From: Pantoea eucrina
GTDB lineage: Bacteria; Pseudomonadota; Gammaproteobacteria; Enterobacterales; Enterobacteriaceae
Length of the DNA stretch: 64,000 nucleotides
Assembly: GCF_002095385.1 (NCBI RefSeq)
Contig: NZ_MIPP01000007.1
Location: 26,406 to 90,405 of the forward strand
Reading direction: 5' to 3'
Positions 50,973 to 60,895 of this stretch are shown one piece after another. The first letter of the stretch is position 1. Each line of letters begins with the position of its first letter. The position numbers were made by a program, and so were the translations under genes. Below the pieces are notes generated by a model. The model did not search any database, was not told where the DNA came from, and was given only the letters and a program-made list of their open reading frames with translations.

Positions 50973-52982
50973 TCACGTGCGTGAACAGCGCTGCAGCCAG
51001 CCCTGTTCAAAGATGGTAAGCGGCAGCGCTTCGGCATAGAGGTAGCCCTGACCGATAGTGATGCCACGCGCCAGCAGCCAGTCGCGCTGCTCCGCCGTTT
51101 CCACCCCTTCAGCCACAACATCCGCATCCACAATCTTTGCCACAGCGGCCACAATGCGCACCATAGTGTCATCGTCCGGCAGCGCGGCGACAAAGCTGCG
51201 GTCCATCTTCAGCTTATTAACCGGTAACGCTTTAAACTGATGCAGATAATTGAGATTGCAGTAGCCCATACCAAAATCGTCCAGCGCAACGGCAACTCCG
51301 GTCTGCTGCAGCGCGAGCAGCAGCGCCATCGCCTGTTCGGCATCACCTATTCCGGCGGTTTCGGTGACTTCCAGCACTAAAGAACCCGGCCGGATGCGAT
51401 GCCGTTCCAGCAGGCTCTGCAGATGCGTCACCATGCCGCTGTCGCGCAGCTGGACGGCCGAAATATTTACGCTCAGCGGCAGCGTAATCCCCCGTCGCTG
51501 CCAGCCGGCCAGAATGCGGCACGCCTCTTCAAATACCCAGCGACCGATGGCGGAAATCACGCCGATCTCTTCCGCGCTGGCGATGAACTCTTCCGGCAGC
51601 CCGAAGCTGCCATCCGCCATCCGCATACGCAGCAGCGCTTCAGCCCCCGTCAGCTCACCGGTTGCCATGTTAAGCTGGGGCTGCAGATAAAGCGCAAACT
51701 CACCCTCCTGCAGCCCCTGCAGAATGTCATGCTCCTGCGTCAGCCGCTTCTGCGCCCGTTCGGTCAGTACCGGATCAAAAAACAGGATCTGATTTTTCCC
51801 CTGATGCCGCGCTGACATCATGGCTGACGTCGCCCGATCCAGCTGCTCGCGGGCAGAGCAGAGGCTCTCGTCAGAGAGCGACAGCCCGATACTGGCATTC
51901 GGTCGCAGCTGCAGCTGATACAGATTGACCGGCTGATTGATACGCAGCATCAGGTTTCGCGCCAGGCGCATCGCGCGGAATGGATTGTGCGCCCGCTTCA
52001 GCAGCAGCGCAAAATCGCTGGGCCCTGTCTGCGCCAGCAGCGTGTGGTCATCAATCGTGCTGCGGATTTTCTCGACCAGCGTCAGCATCAGCGCATCGCG
52101 CTGCTCATCGCTCAGCACGCCGTTGGCTTCCTGCAGCGTTTCGATACGGATAACCATGACGCTCCAGGGCTGCTGCCGGTGACGCTGCTGCAGATGCTGG
52201 TCGAGCAGCGCCAGGAACAGCGTGCGGTTAGGCAGATCCGTCACGGCAAAATGGGTGGTCAGCCGGCTCATCTCATCGTGAACGGACTCCAGCACCTGCT
52301 GATTGCGGTTATAGCTGCGGATCAGCATGCCTATCTCATCATCGCGGTGATTTCCGGGCAGCGTAAGCTTATGTGTCAGGATGGCTTGCGGCGGCAGCTC
52401 CTGCAGCTCGCGTGAAATATCGCGCAGCGGGTGCACCACCAGACGGTTAATACACCAGCTAATGGCGACCGAGAGAATCAGCGCCATCAGCAGCCAGCTG
52501 GTGATCATGGTTGAGAGCGTACTGAGCAGAAACTGGTAAACGCGCGAGGAGTCCGCCTGAAGCACCAGATAGGCGATGGGCTTTGGCATGCCGCCCCGCT
52601 CTATCGCATACAGCGGCAGCGTGATCTGCACCGGCAGTTCAAACAGCCGGGCGACCAGACGCGGAACCGGCTTTTCCGGTGCAAAATCGGCGTGCAGCGC
52701 CTGAAACGCATTGGGCAGCACCACATCGGCCCGCGACAGGATACCGGCGGGTTTCAGTGTATTAAGAATATGCTCCGCCTGAGGGATGTCCGCTTTCAGC
52801 ACCGCCTCTGAGAGCGGCTGGCGTACCGTGTGCGCCACATTCTCCATCTGCTGGGCGTAATCAACCCTGCGCTGCTGCACAAAATGAAAAAGCTGGATAA
52901 CGATAAAAATCGTGATCGTCACCAGCACAACCGCAGACACGGCTGCCATTTGCTTGATGGTTAACGAGCGACTGACGCGCAA
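50973..52982 (-). CDS. pdeK: Membrane c-di-GMP phosphodiesterase PdeK (YhjK, HmsP-like)
   Basis: Two membrane helices (about 12-34 and 158-178) enclose a periplasmic sensor domain, followed by a HAMP-like linker. A degenerate GGDEF domain follows (TGPSDF at 319-324 instead of GGDEF), then an EAL domain with EAL at 448-450, LDDFGMG, and AEGVET. So it is probably a phosphodiesterase. I chose TTG 52982: GGGAG lies eight bases before it and the protein then begins RVSRSLTIKQM like E. coli YhjK; ATG 53012 is the alternative. It follows bcsZ on the same strand, suggesting local control of cellulose synthesis. Confidence 0.9.
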   Translation of the reverse strand: MRVSRSLTIKQMAAVSAVVLVTITIFIVIQLFHFVQQRRVDYAQQMENVAHTVRQPLSEAVLKADIPQAEHILNTLKPAGILSRADVVLPNAFQALHADFAPEKPVPRLVARLFELPVQITLPLYAIERGGMPKPIAYLVLQADSSRVYQFLLSTLSTMITSWLLMALILSVAISWCINRLVVHPLRDISRELQELPPQAILTHKLTLPGNHRDDEIGMLIRSYNRNQQVLESVHDEMSRLTTHFAVTDLPNRTLFLALLDQHLQQRHRQQPWSVMVIRIETLQEANGVLSDEQRDALMLTLVEKIRSTIDDHTLLAQTGPSDFALLLKRAHNPFRAMRLARNLMLRINQPVNLYQLQLRPNASIGLSLSDESLCSAREQLDRATSAMMSARHQGKNQILFFDPVLTERAQKRLTQEHDILQGLQEGEFALYLQPQLNMATGELTGAEALLRMRMADGSFGLPEEFIASAEEIGVISAIGRWVFEEACRILAGWQRRGITLPLSVNISAVQLRDSGMVTHLQSLLERHRIRPGSLVLEVTETAGIGDAEQAMALLLALQQTGVAVALDDFGMGYCNLNYLHQFKALPVNKLKMDRSFVAALPDDDTMVRIVAAVAKIVDADVVAEGVETAEQRDWLLARGITIGQGYLYAEALPLTIFEQGWLQRCSRT

Positions 52983-53155
52983 CAAAATTTCTCCCGGCCG
53001 CAATGCCGCCATAATCCGCAGTGATAGTAGCCTGAATGCGCAGCAAGTATATCCCAGGTCTCAGACGTTGTACGCCGCGATAAGGGTGAAAATCATCGGT
53101 CGGAAGGAAGAGAGGCGCGTTTTCAGCGTTTTACCCGTTGCCGGGCGCGGAGAAC

Positions 53156-53178
53156 GCGAGCGCGCACCGCGCGCTCGC
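53156..53178 (-). terminator. Strong hairpin after bcsZ
   Basis: A perfect 10-bp stem GCGAGCGCGC/GCGCGCTCGC (53156-53165 with 53169-53178) with a 3-base loop, nine bases after the bcsZ stop. There is no T-run, so it may be an RNA 3' end protector rather than an intrinsic terminator. Confidence 0.45.
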
Positions 53179-53187
53179 AGGAGAGTA

Positions 53188-54192
53188 TTAACCTTTTTCC
53201 TGCCAGGCAAGCCACACTAATAGCTGCAGGCTGGCAGAGAAGTAATTCTGTTCCGGCTGAATGCGGTCGCTGAGATGACCGGTCTGGTTCAGCGTCAAAT
53301 CGCGTACCGCTGTCAGGCCGCCTTCCATATTGTAAGGCGCCGGGCTGTTAGCCAGTACGTCGAACCAGGCCGGCGTGGTCTGACGCGGATAGCCCTGCCA
53401 GACGTGCTGAAAAGGCACCAGCCGCAGGCTCTGCGGATCGTACCACCAGATATTCAGCGGCACGCGAATCGCATCATAACTGAACCGGTTAGAGTACCCC
53501 ACCGCCGGTGCGACAGAGCCATCCGCGTTCAGCGCGACCCAGTCCAGCGGCAGCGCGGTTTTACCAAACTGCATCTCACCCAGCAGCGTCAGGCCATCGT
53601 CAATGAGCGTATTCCAGACGCGCAGATGGCTCTGCTGAGCAAACGCCTGCCAGGCAGCAAACAGAAAATAGGAGGGGTTCAGCACGACGTAGCTCGACTT
53701 ATTAAAGCCGTTTGCGCCAGGCAGCATAACTTTGTGTCCGGCGTAATCGATCACGTTCAGCTTAATAATTGCCCGCTGAATGCGATCGGAATCCTGCTGA
53801 TAATCTCCTCCCCACTTTTGGGCCGCGCGCTGCAGCGCCCAGGCAATAAGCACATTACCGTCGCTGGCGTCGTTTTTGTCTGCCACCGGATCGGCCGCAT
53901 CAGGCACATAGCGCCAGTAGAACAGGTCATTTTGCGGATTATGCAGATGCGCACGCGTCCACTGCCACAGCAGATCAAAGGTAGCGCGATCGTTATTCGC
54001 CACCGCCAGCAGCATGCCATAGCCCTGACCCTCTGTATGGCTGACGCCCTTGTTGCCGGTATCGATAATCCGGCCGTCGCTGTTCAGAAAGCGGCTTTTA
54101 TAACTGCTCCAGCCGTCTGCCATCGCCTGCACGCTAAAAAATATCATCATTAAACAGAGCATCCACCGACGCCCGTGCCGCATTACATTCAT
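53188..54192 (-). CDS. bcsZ: Endoglucanase BcsZ (GH8 cellulase)
   Basis: Periplasmic glycoside hydrolase family 8 endo-1,4-glucanase required for proper cellulose export. The 334 residues start with a signal peptide (to about residue 25, ...VQAMA). Catalytic acid Glu54 is in TEGQGYGM, and the DASDGN segment near 108-113 carries a conserved Asp. [15 protein letters not shown] near 240-254 holds the second catalytic Asp. It is last in the operon, after bcsD, whereas in E. coli bcsZ lies between bcsB and bcsC. Confidence 0.95.
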   Translation of the reverse strand: MNVMRHGRRWMLCLMMIFFSVQAMADGWSSYKSRFLNSDGRIIDTGNKGVSHTEGQGYGMLLAVANNDRATFDLLWQWTRAHLHNPQNDLFYWRYVPDAADPVADKNDASDGNVLIAWALQRAAQKWGGDYQQDSDRIQRAIIKLNVIDYAGHKVMLPGANGFNKSSYVVLNPSYFLFAAWQAFAQQSHLRVWNTLIDDGLTLLGEMQFGKTALPLDWVALNADGSVAPAVGYSNRFSYDAIRVPLNIWWYDPQSLRLVPFQHVWQGYPRQTTPAWFDVLANSPAPYNMEGGLTAVRDLTLNQTGHLSDRIQPEQNYFSASLQLLVWLAWQEKG

Positions 54193-54201
54193 TACCGCTT
54201 C

Positions 54202-54648
54202 CTATTGATATCGATACAGCAGCGTTGAGCCATTGTCGTTTTCCAGCGTCAGCGGTACTGCCGCGCTGCCGCCCTGATCGCGCAGCCACTGCGCATACAG
54301 CCCGCCCAGCACGGCCCCCATCGCCAGCCGCCAGCGTTCAGCCGGCAGCGTGTCGTGACCGGCCGGCAGCGCATGATGCTCAATCTGAATCGCATTTTCT
54401 GCCGGATGAATCTGCACAAAGCCCCAGTTGAAGCGGGCCAGCTGCAGATTCATCTCCCGCTCCAGATCCTGCACGGTACGTGAAGCCGGCAGCGGATAGC
54501 GCATCGCCAGCGTCTCCCCGGTGCTGGCCAGAAAAGCCGTGGCTTCATCACCGCCGTTCTCCAGCACGCTCTCTGTCATCACGCAGACCAGGTCAAACCA
54601 GCCAGGCTGATGCGACCAGGTCACGCGTGCGGTGGGTTGCTCGCTCAT
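54202..54648 (-). CDS. bcsD: Cellulose synthase subunit BcsD
   Basis: Periplasmic octamer-forming protein (AxCeSD family) that helps order glucan chains for export; it marks type I bcs operons and is absent from E. coli. The 148 residues have FLASTGETLAMRYPLP near 39-54 and ERWRLAMGAVLGGLYAQWL near 105-123, with no signal peptide. Its ATG shares one base with the bcsC stop. Confidence 0.9.
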   Translation of the reverse strand: MSEQPTARVTWSHQPGWFDLVCVMTESVLENGGDEATAFLASTGETLAMRYPLPASRTVQDLEREMNLQLARFNWGFVQIHPAENAIQIEHHALPAGHDTLPAERWRLAMGAVLGGLYAQWLRDQGGSAAVPLTLENDNGSTLLYRYQ

Positions 54649-57600
54649 CAGTTATCTCCAAACATATAGCGGAAGTAGAGATTGGCAGTGCTTTCGTTGT
54701 AGTCGCCAAAGGTGTCATACCCCAGCTGCCCGCCAATCGTGACATCTTTATTAATTTTATAATCCGCACCGGCGTGCAGGTTGTAACCTATGCCGTTTTT
54801 ACTTTCACCGCTGTAGTAAGCACTTCTGACAAAGCCGCGATCGGCCAGACTCTGCAGCTGCGACTGCAGCGCAGCATCGTCCGGGAAGTAGGCGCTCTTA
54901 TCCTGGCTGTAAGACTGATACCCTACCGATCCCCCGACGTTGACTTTCAGATCGTCAAACTGACGGCTGAAATTCACCGGGAATGAAACGGACGCATAGT
55001 TCTGCGGGCTGAAATAGCCGCCCTGGCCATAACTGAAATAGCTGAGATTTTTGGAGAAATCCATCCAGGAGAGATTCATTCCCACTTTCAGCTCGCGATC
55101 GTCGTAGTGGAAAGGCCGTACATAAACGCCAGCGGTTGCCTGAACGCTCTGGTTGCTCGCCACATTTTCGCCAATGTAGCTATAAGCGCCGCCGCCGGCA
55201 TAAAGTCCGGCATCGCCGTTGTCATAGCTCAGCAGGGCATTCGCGCCATTTTTTGTTACGCGTCCCCAGCGTTTGCCGCTGGTTTTATCTTCTGCTCCCA
55301 CATACGAAAGCAGGCTGTCGGTCATGGCACGGCGTTCACCGGTCAGGATCAGCGTCAGGAAATCAGTCAGCTTCGGTGACCACTGGATCCCGCCCACCAG
55401 CGTGCTGAGATCCTGGCCCAGCGGCGTGCTGCCGAGATCGATTTTATAGCTGTCGCCCTTCAGCGCCATGTTCAGCTCAACGCCGGAAGCGGACTGCGAA
55501 TCGGTGGCTGAAGCGGGAACGTCCGTGATTTTCGCATCCCCGGCTGCCACGACATTGCCCTGCACCAGCGCATTGCTGCCAAAGCGGCGCCATGCATCTC
55601 CGCCAGCGCTGCCCGCGGTCAGTGAAACCGGCGTAACGGTAAAATCAAACCGCGACTCGCCAAACGGCACCGTGGAAAAGGTCAGCGGCGCTTTCGCTTC
55701 GGTCAGCTTACTCAAGCCTGACTCGCCATCGCGTCCGCGCACCTGCATCTGTCCCTGTACCCAGGTCCCGGTTTTCTCCTGCAGCGCGTCCATCATCGTG
55801 TCAATCTGATGCAGCGTCTGGTTCTGCTGCAGCACAGGCGTATTGGCTGCCAGCGCAGTGTCTGCTGTGCGGCTTACTGTTGGTGCGTTCTGCCACGGCA
55901 TGACCGCGCCATAGCTGGAAGAGGAACGGCCAACCGGCGAGGTGCTGCGGTTAATAAAGGGATTGTCTGCCAGCGCCAGTCCGCCAACCACAGGTACGCT
56001 GCCGCTTTGCGCGCCCTGCAGACCAATCATTTTACCGCGTGCGGTACGCAGATAACGCATCGCTTCGCCGTGCTCGCCGTTGGCTTCCGCTACGCGCGCC
56101 AGCAGCAGCAGCCGCTCCGGCGTCTCTTCATTGCGCAGTCCGCGCGTCAGCGTATTCGCCCTGCTGATATCATTCTCTGCCAGCGCCACGTTAATGGCCC
56201 CGGTGCGCGCATCCTGTTGCGGCGTATCCTGCGTGATCAGATAGTCATAGACCACGCCCGCCTCTTTGTTCATTTTGCCGGACTGATAGAGACGCGCCAT
56301 GGCAAACATCAGATCGCGGTTTTGCGGATCCTGCTGCAGCGCACCCACCAATTTGTCATAGGCCGCCGCATACTGTTTCTGCTCACGCAGGCGATCTACT
56401 TCATTGATCAGATAGCCGTTGCGCACATCAGCCAGCTGCGCTGCCGTACTGCGCGCCTGCAGTTCAGGCGAGCTGAGAAAACGCTGCGCTTCACCGCTCA
56501 ACCCGGCCTGGTTGAGCACCGTGACCTGCGTGGCATAGTCCCCGGCGTTACCCTGCACGCCGCGCTGCATGTTGCTGCGTACCACCGCCACGGCGCTGGT
56601 GAGATCGCCCGCTTTCGCCAGTTTCTCCGCCAGATTGCCGGCGTCAACCGGATTAGCCGGCGGGGCAGCAGCCAGCGCGCGCAGCGTATTCGCCGCCGCC
56701 GCATCCGAGCCCTGTGCCAGATACTGATCGGCCGTTGCCATTTGCAGATTAAAGTTAACGCGCTGCGCCAGTTCACGCATTGCGCCGGTTTTACTGCGAT
56801 CGGGAATACGTGCCAGCAGCTGGCTCGCCTGCTGCCACGCGCCGCTTTCGCTGGCGTTGAGCGCACCGGCATAGAGTTCGCTGCTGGTCGCGCCATTGCG
56901 CATCACCGGCTGCATCACATTGGCTGCCATCAGCGTATTGCCCTGCGCGCGGTAGAGCCGCGCCAGATCCAGACGCAGCCAGCCATCGGTGGGATAGCGC
57001 TGTACGCCGCTGGTCAGCGTGGCGATCGCGGCGGCGCTGTTGCCTGCGGCCTGCTCGCGTTTCGCCTGTGCCCGGATGGGATCGCTGTTATTACCGCGTG
57101 GCGCCACGCTCTGCCGCACGCTGTCGGGCAGTGAGGCGAGCAGGCTGTTAGCTTCAGCGCTGCGGTTCTGCTGGCGCAGCACATAGAACAGTCCCTCTTT
57201 GGCGCTGCGGTTATCCGCATCGCTTTGCAGGATCGCACGGTAGGTTTGTTCCGCCTGCTGCAGCTGATTGGTGCGGCGCTGCACATCGGCACGGAACAGT
57301 TTTGCCGCCACGCCTTTTTCGCCTTCAGCCTGGGTCAGCGGCTCGCTCAGCGCCAGCGCCTGCGCACTGTCGCCGCTTTTCAGCGCCTGCTGAGCGGCGG
57401 CAAGCTGCGCGTAAAAGCGGGCATCCGCCGCCTGCTTCTGCCGCGCATCGCTCTGATCGCCACCCAGCTGTGCCGCCCGGTTCAGGTAGTCTGCGGCTTC
57501 AGCGTAGCGCCCGGCGCGCTGCGCAACATAGCCCATGCCCGCCAGCGCATCCGCATCCTGCGGGTTCGCCTGCAGCACTTTTTCAAAGCTGGACTGCGCA

Positions 57601-58448
57601 CCGCTGACATCGCCGCTGTTCAGGGCCGTAAAGCCGGCGCCCTTTTCCGCGCCGCCCACGTTTTTACGGTAGTAATCCACTACCGCGTTATCCTGAGGAT
57701 GACGCTGCTGCCAGGTCTGATAGAGCGCAGCGTCCTGAGCCTGCGGTGCCAGCCAGAGCAGCGCCTGACGCAGCGAGCGGTCAGCCTCTTTATTGCCGTC
57801 AGCCATACCGGCCAGCAGCTCAATCCCCTGGCGACGGGTCGGCTCCTGATAGGTCATCGCCTTGCCCAGCGCCAGCTGCGCACCGGTATCCTGCGGATGA
57901 TCGGCGGCAAACTGCCGCAGCGCTTCAACCGCCTGCGGCAGCAGCGTGCGATCGCCGGCCATGGTCAGATAATATTCAGCGGCGACGCTCGGCGGTGGCT
58001 CGTTACCGCTGAAGGTGTTGCGCCACGTCTGCAGCGCTGCGGCGATGTTGCCGCTGCGTGCCTGCTGACGCGCCAGCGATAGCTGCGCCTGCGGAATACT
58101 CTGCAGCTGACGGGCGTTATCCAGTTCGGCCAGATGCGCATCGTTGGGCGAAACGGCACTCAGCCGCGCACGCCACTGCGCTGCCTCGGCGGTACTTCCG
58201 GTCTGCTGGGAGTAGAGCGCCAGCAGATAGAGCGCCTGGGTATTATTCGGCTCCGCCTGCAGGATTTTCTGCAGCGACGCCTTTGCCAGATCGTCATGCG
58301 CTTTCTGATGCCAGTAGGCAGCCTGGTCAAACAGCGCCTGCAGCGCAGGATTGTTGCTCTCTGCCGCCAGCAGCGGCTGAGAGAGCGTCAGCGCCCCGCC
58401 CAGCAGCAGGGCGTGGCGGATGCCGGCACTCAGTATATTTTTATGCAT
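54648..58448 (-). CDS. bcsC: Cellulose export protein BcsC (TPR scaffold and outer-membrane pore)
   Basis: Carries the glucan through periplasm and outer membrane. The 1266 residues (E. coli about 1157) begin with a signal peptide (to about 28, ...QPLLAA). A long series of TPR repeats follows (about 30-800; for example AGMGYVAQRAGRYAEAADYLNRAAQLGG). A C-terminal 16-strand barrel domain (about 900-1266) ends in LYFRYMFGDN. It binds peptidoglycan and cellulose through the TPRs in relatives. Eleven bases separate it from bcsB. Confidence 0.95.
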   Translation of the reverse strand: MHKNILSAGIRHALLLGGALTLSQPLLAAESNNPALQALFDQAAYWHQKAHDDLAKASLQKILQAEPNNTQALYLLALYSQQTGSTAEAAQWRARLSAVSPNDAHLAELDNARQLQSIPQAQLSLARQQARSGNIAAALQTWRNTFSGNEPPPSVAAEYYLTMAGDRTLLPQAVEALRQFAADHPQDTGAQLALGKAMTYQEPTRRQGIELLAGMADGNKEADRSLRQALLWLAPQAQDAALYQTWQQRHPQDNAVVDYYRKNVGGAEKGAGFTALNSGDVSGAQSSFEKVLQANPQDADALAGMGYVAQRAGRYAEAADYLNRAAQLGGDQSDARQKQAADARFYAQLAAAQQALKSGDSAQALALSEPLTQAEGEKGVAAKLFRADVQRRTNQLQQAEQTYRAILQSDADNRSAKEGLFYVLRQQNRSAEANSLLASLPDSVRQSVAPRGNNSDPIRAQAKREQAAGNSAAAIATLTSGVQRYPTDGWLRLDLARLYRAQGNTLMAANVMQPVMRNGATSSELYAGALNASESGAWQQASQLLARIPDRSKTGAMRELAQRVNFNLQMATADQYLAQGSDAAAANTLRALAAAPPANPVDAGNLAEKLAKAGDLTSAVAVVRSNMQRGVQGNAGDYATQVTVLNQAGLSGEAQRFLSSPELQARSTAAQLADVRNGYLINEVDRLREQKQYAAAYDKLVGALQQDPQNRDLMFAMARLYQSGKMNKEAGVVYDYLITQDTPQQDARTGAINVALAENDISRANTLTRGLRNEETPERLLLLARVAEANGEHGEAMRYLRTARGKMIGLQGAQSGSVPVVGGLALADNPFINRSTSPVGRSSSSYGAVMPWQNAPTVSRTADTALAANTPVLQQNQTLHQIDTMMDALQEKTGTWVQGQMQVRGRDGESGLSKLTEAKAPLTFSTVPFGESRFDFTVTPVSLTAGSAGGDAWRRFGSNALVQGNVVAAGDAKITDVPASATDSQSASGVELNMALKGDSYKIDLGSTPLGQDLSTLVGGIQWSPKLTDFLTLILTGERRAMTDSLLSYVGAEDKTSGKRWGRVTKNGANALLSYDNGDAGLYAGGGAYSYIGENVASNQSVQATAGVYVRPFHYDDRELKVGMNLSWMDFSKNLSYFSYGQGGYFSPQNYASVSFPVNFSRQFDDLKVNVGGSVGYQSYSQDKSAYFPDDAALQSQLQSLADRGFVRSAYYSGESKNGIGYNLHAGADYKINKDVTIGGQLGYDTFGDYNESTANLYFRYMFGDN

Positions 58449-58459
58449 TCTTTTTATCC

Positions 58460-60895
58460 TTACTTCCTGCCGGACTGACTGTCTGCTTTGGGGTTAAGAC
58501 GCCGCCATGCGTGACGCTTCAGCATGAGCCAGGCGCTGCTGCCGATCAGCACGGCAACCAGCAGCGCGGCCAGCGCCATCAGCACCGAGTGCTGGTTGGC
58601 GTACCACACCACCATCATGTACCACGGCATCTCTCCGCTCGGAAACTGCGGGCCAACGCGGAAGCTGCGGATCCCGTTCTCATCGGTAATGATGGCGGTA
58701 TCGCCGCGAATACCGGCGTTGATGCGCGCTGAATTAAGATCGTCATGCAGGCGCAGCAGCTGCTGATCGCTGGTGGCCACCGTCATCACCACCAGCCGGT
58801 CGGCACTCCACGGCGAGCGATAGCTGACAAAACCGCGCCATGCCTCATTAGAGGAGAAGTAGCGATCGGCGTCCAGCTGCTGACGATACCAGTCGCCGGT
58901 CAGCCAGCCGCGCAGCTTATCCTTCAGGCCTGGCTCGTTAACGCTCAGCGTATTGCCGCTGGTCTGCCACGGCGTGCCGTGCAGCATCTGCTGCGTAAAA
59001 GCACTGTGCTGCATGGTACTGACCGCCAGCACATCACTCTGCTGCAGCCGGCTCAGATTGGTGCCGCCTTCAGGCAGGCCAAACAGTACCTGATTCTGTA
59101 CCAGCGCAACGCCGGTTGCGTTACCCGCGCGCGCCGCCATATCGAGCAGCGTGGCGATCTCCGCATCACCCGGTTTTTCCGGCAGCAACAGCGTGGTCTG
59201 CGAGAAGTCTGCCAGGCGCGTGAACGGGAACGCGGCTCCGACAAAGTAAGAGAGGTTCGGCAGCATGGTAAAGTGACGGGTGTGGCTCAGATCGATCCAC
59301 GAATCCTCTTCAATGCGGCTTTTAATGTTGTTGTTAAGCAGTACGCCGCACGGCGCATCCGCTTTTGGCTTGATATTAAAGTAGAGCGCCAGCTGGTTAT
59401 CGCCGTAAATCAGATATGGCTCCAGCTTCAGGGTGTAGTGCTCCTGACGCGCGTCGCCCCCCAGGCGGTGCCAGGCGCTCTCCAGCAGGCCGACTTTGTT
59501 AACCGTCAGGTTACGCAGGAAAGTCCCGTTGAGGGCGACATTCAGGAACGAATTGTTTTCGTCGATCCAGCTTTCAGTGGGAAAACGGTAGTTCAGGTTG
59601 ACCGGGATCGTATCGCCATCCCATAAAAACAGATCGGGCGCCGCGCGGAAGTTAACGCGCAGCGCGTCATGCCAGATACCGGTCGTGGTCAGGCTCTGAT
59701 CTTTGCGCAGCAGTTCACTCAGGCGTACCGGACGTGAGGTGTTGATCCAGCGCGGGGCATCATAAGGCTTACGCTGGGCCAGCGGCTGCGGCTGCACAGC
59801 AAGCTGGCTGGCATCGGTAGTCAGCGGTTTGGTTGTCAGACGATTCGCCGCCTGACGCAGCTGTGCGTCATCGCTGCCCACAATCAGCAGCAGTTTATAG
59901 ACCGGATTATCCGGGTTATCGATCACCTGCAGCAGCGGGCCATTGCTGGCCGGCAGCGTCACGATGCCGATTTTGTCGCCCGGATGCCCGACCAGAATAC
60001 CGTTGCGCTCTGGCAGTGCGCCGCGACTCACCGGAAAACGTATACCGCGGTAGTCAGACTGAATGCCCATCCACGACGCCACCAGTGCGGCAGCGCTCAC
60101 CGCATCCGGCGTTACGCTGCTGGCAAAACCAAAGGTGACGCTGGCCGGCGTCATACGCTGCGCATCAATAAACGGACGCGGGAAGTTGCGCAGGCTGGTG
60201 CCGATATTCAGCTGCTGGCCCTCCAGGCTCAGCGTGGTTTGCGGCAGAATCGTTACCTGATACTGCTGTGTGCTCTCTTTTTCACACAGCAGCTTATCCG
60301 CATCGTTGATTTTAAAGCTGAGGTTGTTATCTGACACTACCATTGCAGCCGGAATATCCAGCTGATAGTCGCTGACGTCGCTGTCGCTGGAGCCGAGCGG
60401 CAGCGTGCCGAGCGGCTGTCCGTTCAGCATCAGCTGCAGCGACGTATTGCGCGCGGCCAGCGCTGATGAGACGCGCAGCGACAGGTTGAGCCGTGCGTTG
60501 GTAACCACCTCATCACCGGGCAGGGTAAAGACAATGCCCGACTGCAGCTGCCCGCCGGTCAGGGTGATACCCTGCTTCTGCCCCATCTGCGACACCGAAA
60601 TGGTGCTGCTTACCGGCTGGTTAAGAATGGCGCTTCCGGTATCAGGCGCAGGCAACAGGATTGCCGGCGCTTCAGCCTCAGCTGGCGCGGCAGTACTGCT
60701 CTCCGGCGTGTACGGGGCGGCCCCGGCCGCCTGCTGCAGCTGCGCGTCAGCCGTGCTGTCGAGCCCTTCCGGCGGCGGCACGGCTGACAGCGCACTGCTG
60801 TCCTGCGTAACCGCAGGCTCTTCAGCCTGAACCGATGTCAGCAGCAGTGCGGTCGCCAGCGAACTGGCGAGCAGCGTTTGCGTTAATTTCTTCAT
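58460..60895 (-). CDS. bcsB: Cellulose synthase periplasmic subunit BcsB
   Basis: Forms the membrane synthase with BcsA and guides the glucan in the periplasm. The 811 residues have a signal peptide (to about 24, ...SVQA), a Pro/Ala-rich linker, and alternating carbohydrate-binding and flavodoxin-like domains. A C-terminal membrane anchor (about 772-796, ALLVAVLIGSSAWLML) precedes a basic tail. Its start overlaps the bcsA stop by four bases. Confidence 0.94.
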   Translation of the reverse strand: MKKLTQTLLASSLATALLLTSVQAEEPAVTQDSSALSAVPPPEGLDSTADAQLQQAAGAAPYTPESSTAAPAEAEAPAILLPAPDTGSAILNQPVSSTISVSQMGQKQGITLTGGQLQSGIVFTLPGDEVVTNARLNLSLRVSSALAARNTSLQLMLNGQPLGTLPLGSSDSDVSDYQLDIPAAMVVSDNNLSFKINDADKLLCEKESTQQYQVTILPQTTLSLEGQQLNIGTSLRNFPRPFIDAQRMTPASVTFGFASSVTPDAVSAAALVASWMGIQSDYRGIRFPVSRGALPERNGILVGHPGDKIGIVTLPASNGPLLQVIDNPDNPVYKLLLIVGSDDAQLRQAANRLTTKPLTTDASQLAVQPQPLAQRKPYDAPRWINTSRPVRLSELLRKDQSLTTTGIWHDALRVNFRAAPDLFLWDGDTIPVNLNYRFPTESWIDENNSFLNVALNGTFLRNLTVNKVGLLESAWHRLGGDARQEHYTLKLEPYLIYGDNQLALYFNIKPKADAPCGVLLNNNIKSRIEEDSWIDLSHTRHFTMLPNLSYFVGAAFPFTRLADFSQTTLLLPEKPGDAEIATLLDMAARAGNATGVALVQNQVLFGLPEGGTNLSRLQQSDVLAVSTMQHSAFTQQMLHGTPWQTSGNTLSVNEPGLKDKLRGWLTGDWYRQQLDADRYFSSNEAWRGFVSYRSPWSADRLVVMTVATSDQQLLRLHDDLNSARINAGIRGDTAIITDENGIRSFRVGPQFPSGEMPWYMMVVWYANQHSVLMALAALLVAVLIGSSAWLMLKRHAWRRLNPKADSQSGRK

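Noticed and set aside
55809..57134. Long open frame (441 codons) antisense to bcsC
   Set aside because: Composition is Arg/Gln/His-rich with no known domain, typical of the complement of an Ala/Gln/Leu-rich TPR gene in GC-rich DNA.
58460..60895. Undescribed antisense genes over bcsB
   Set aside because: Several medium frames exist on the forward strand, all explained as shadows; none has a ribosome-binding site and a recognisable product together.
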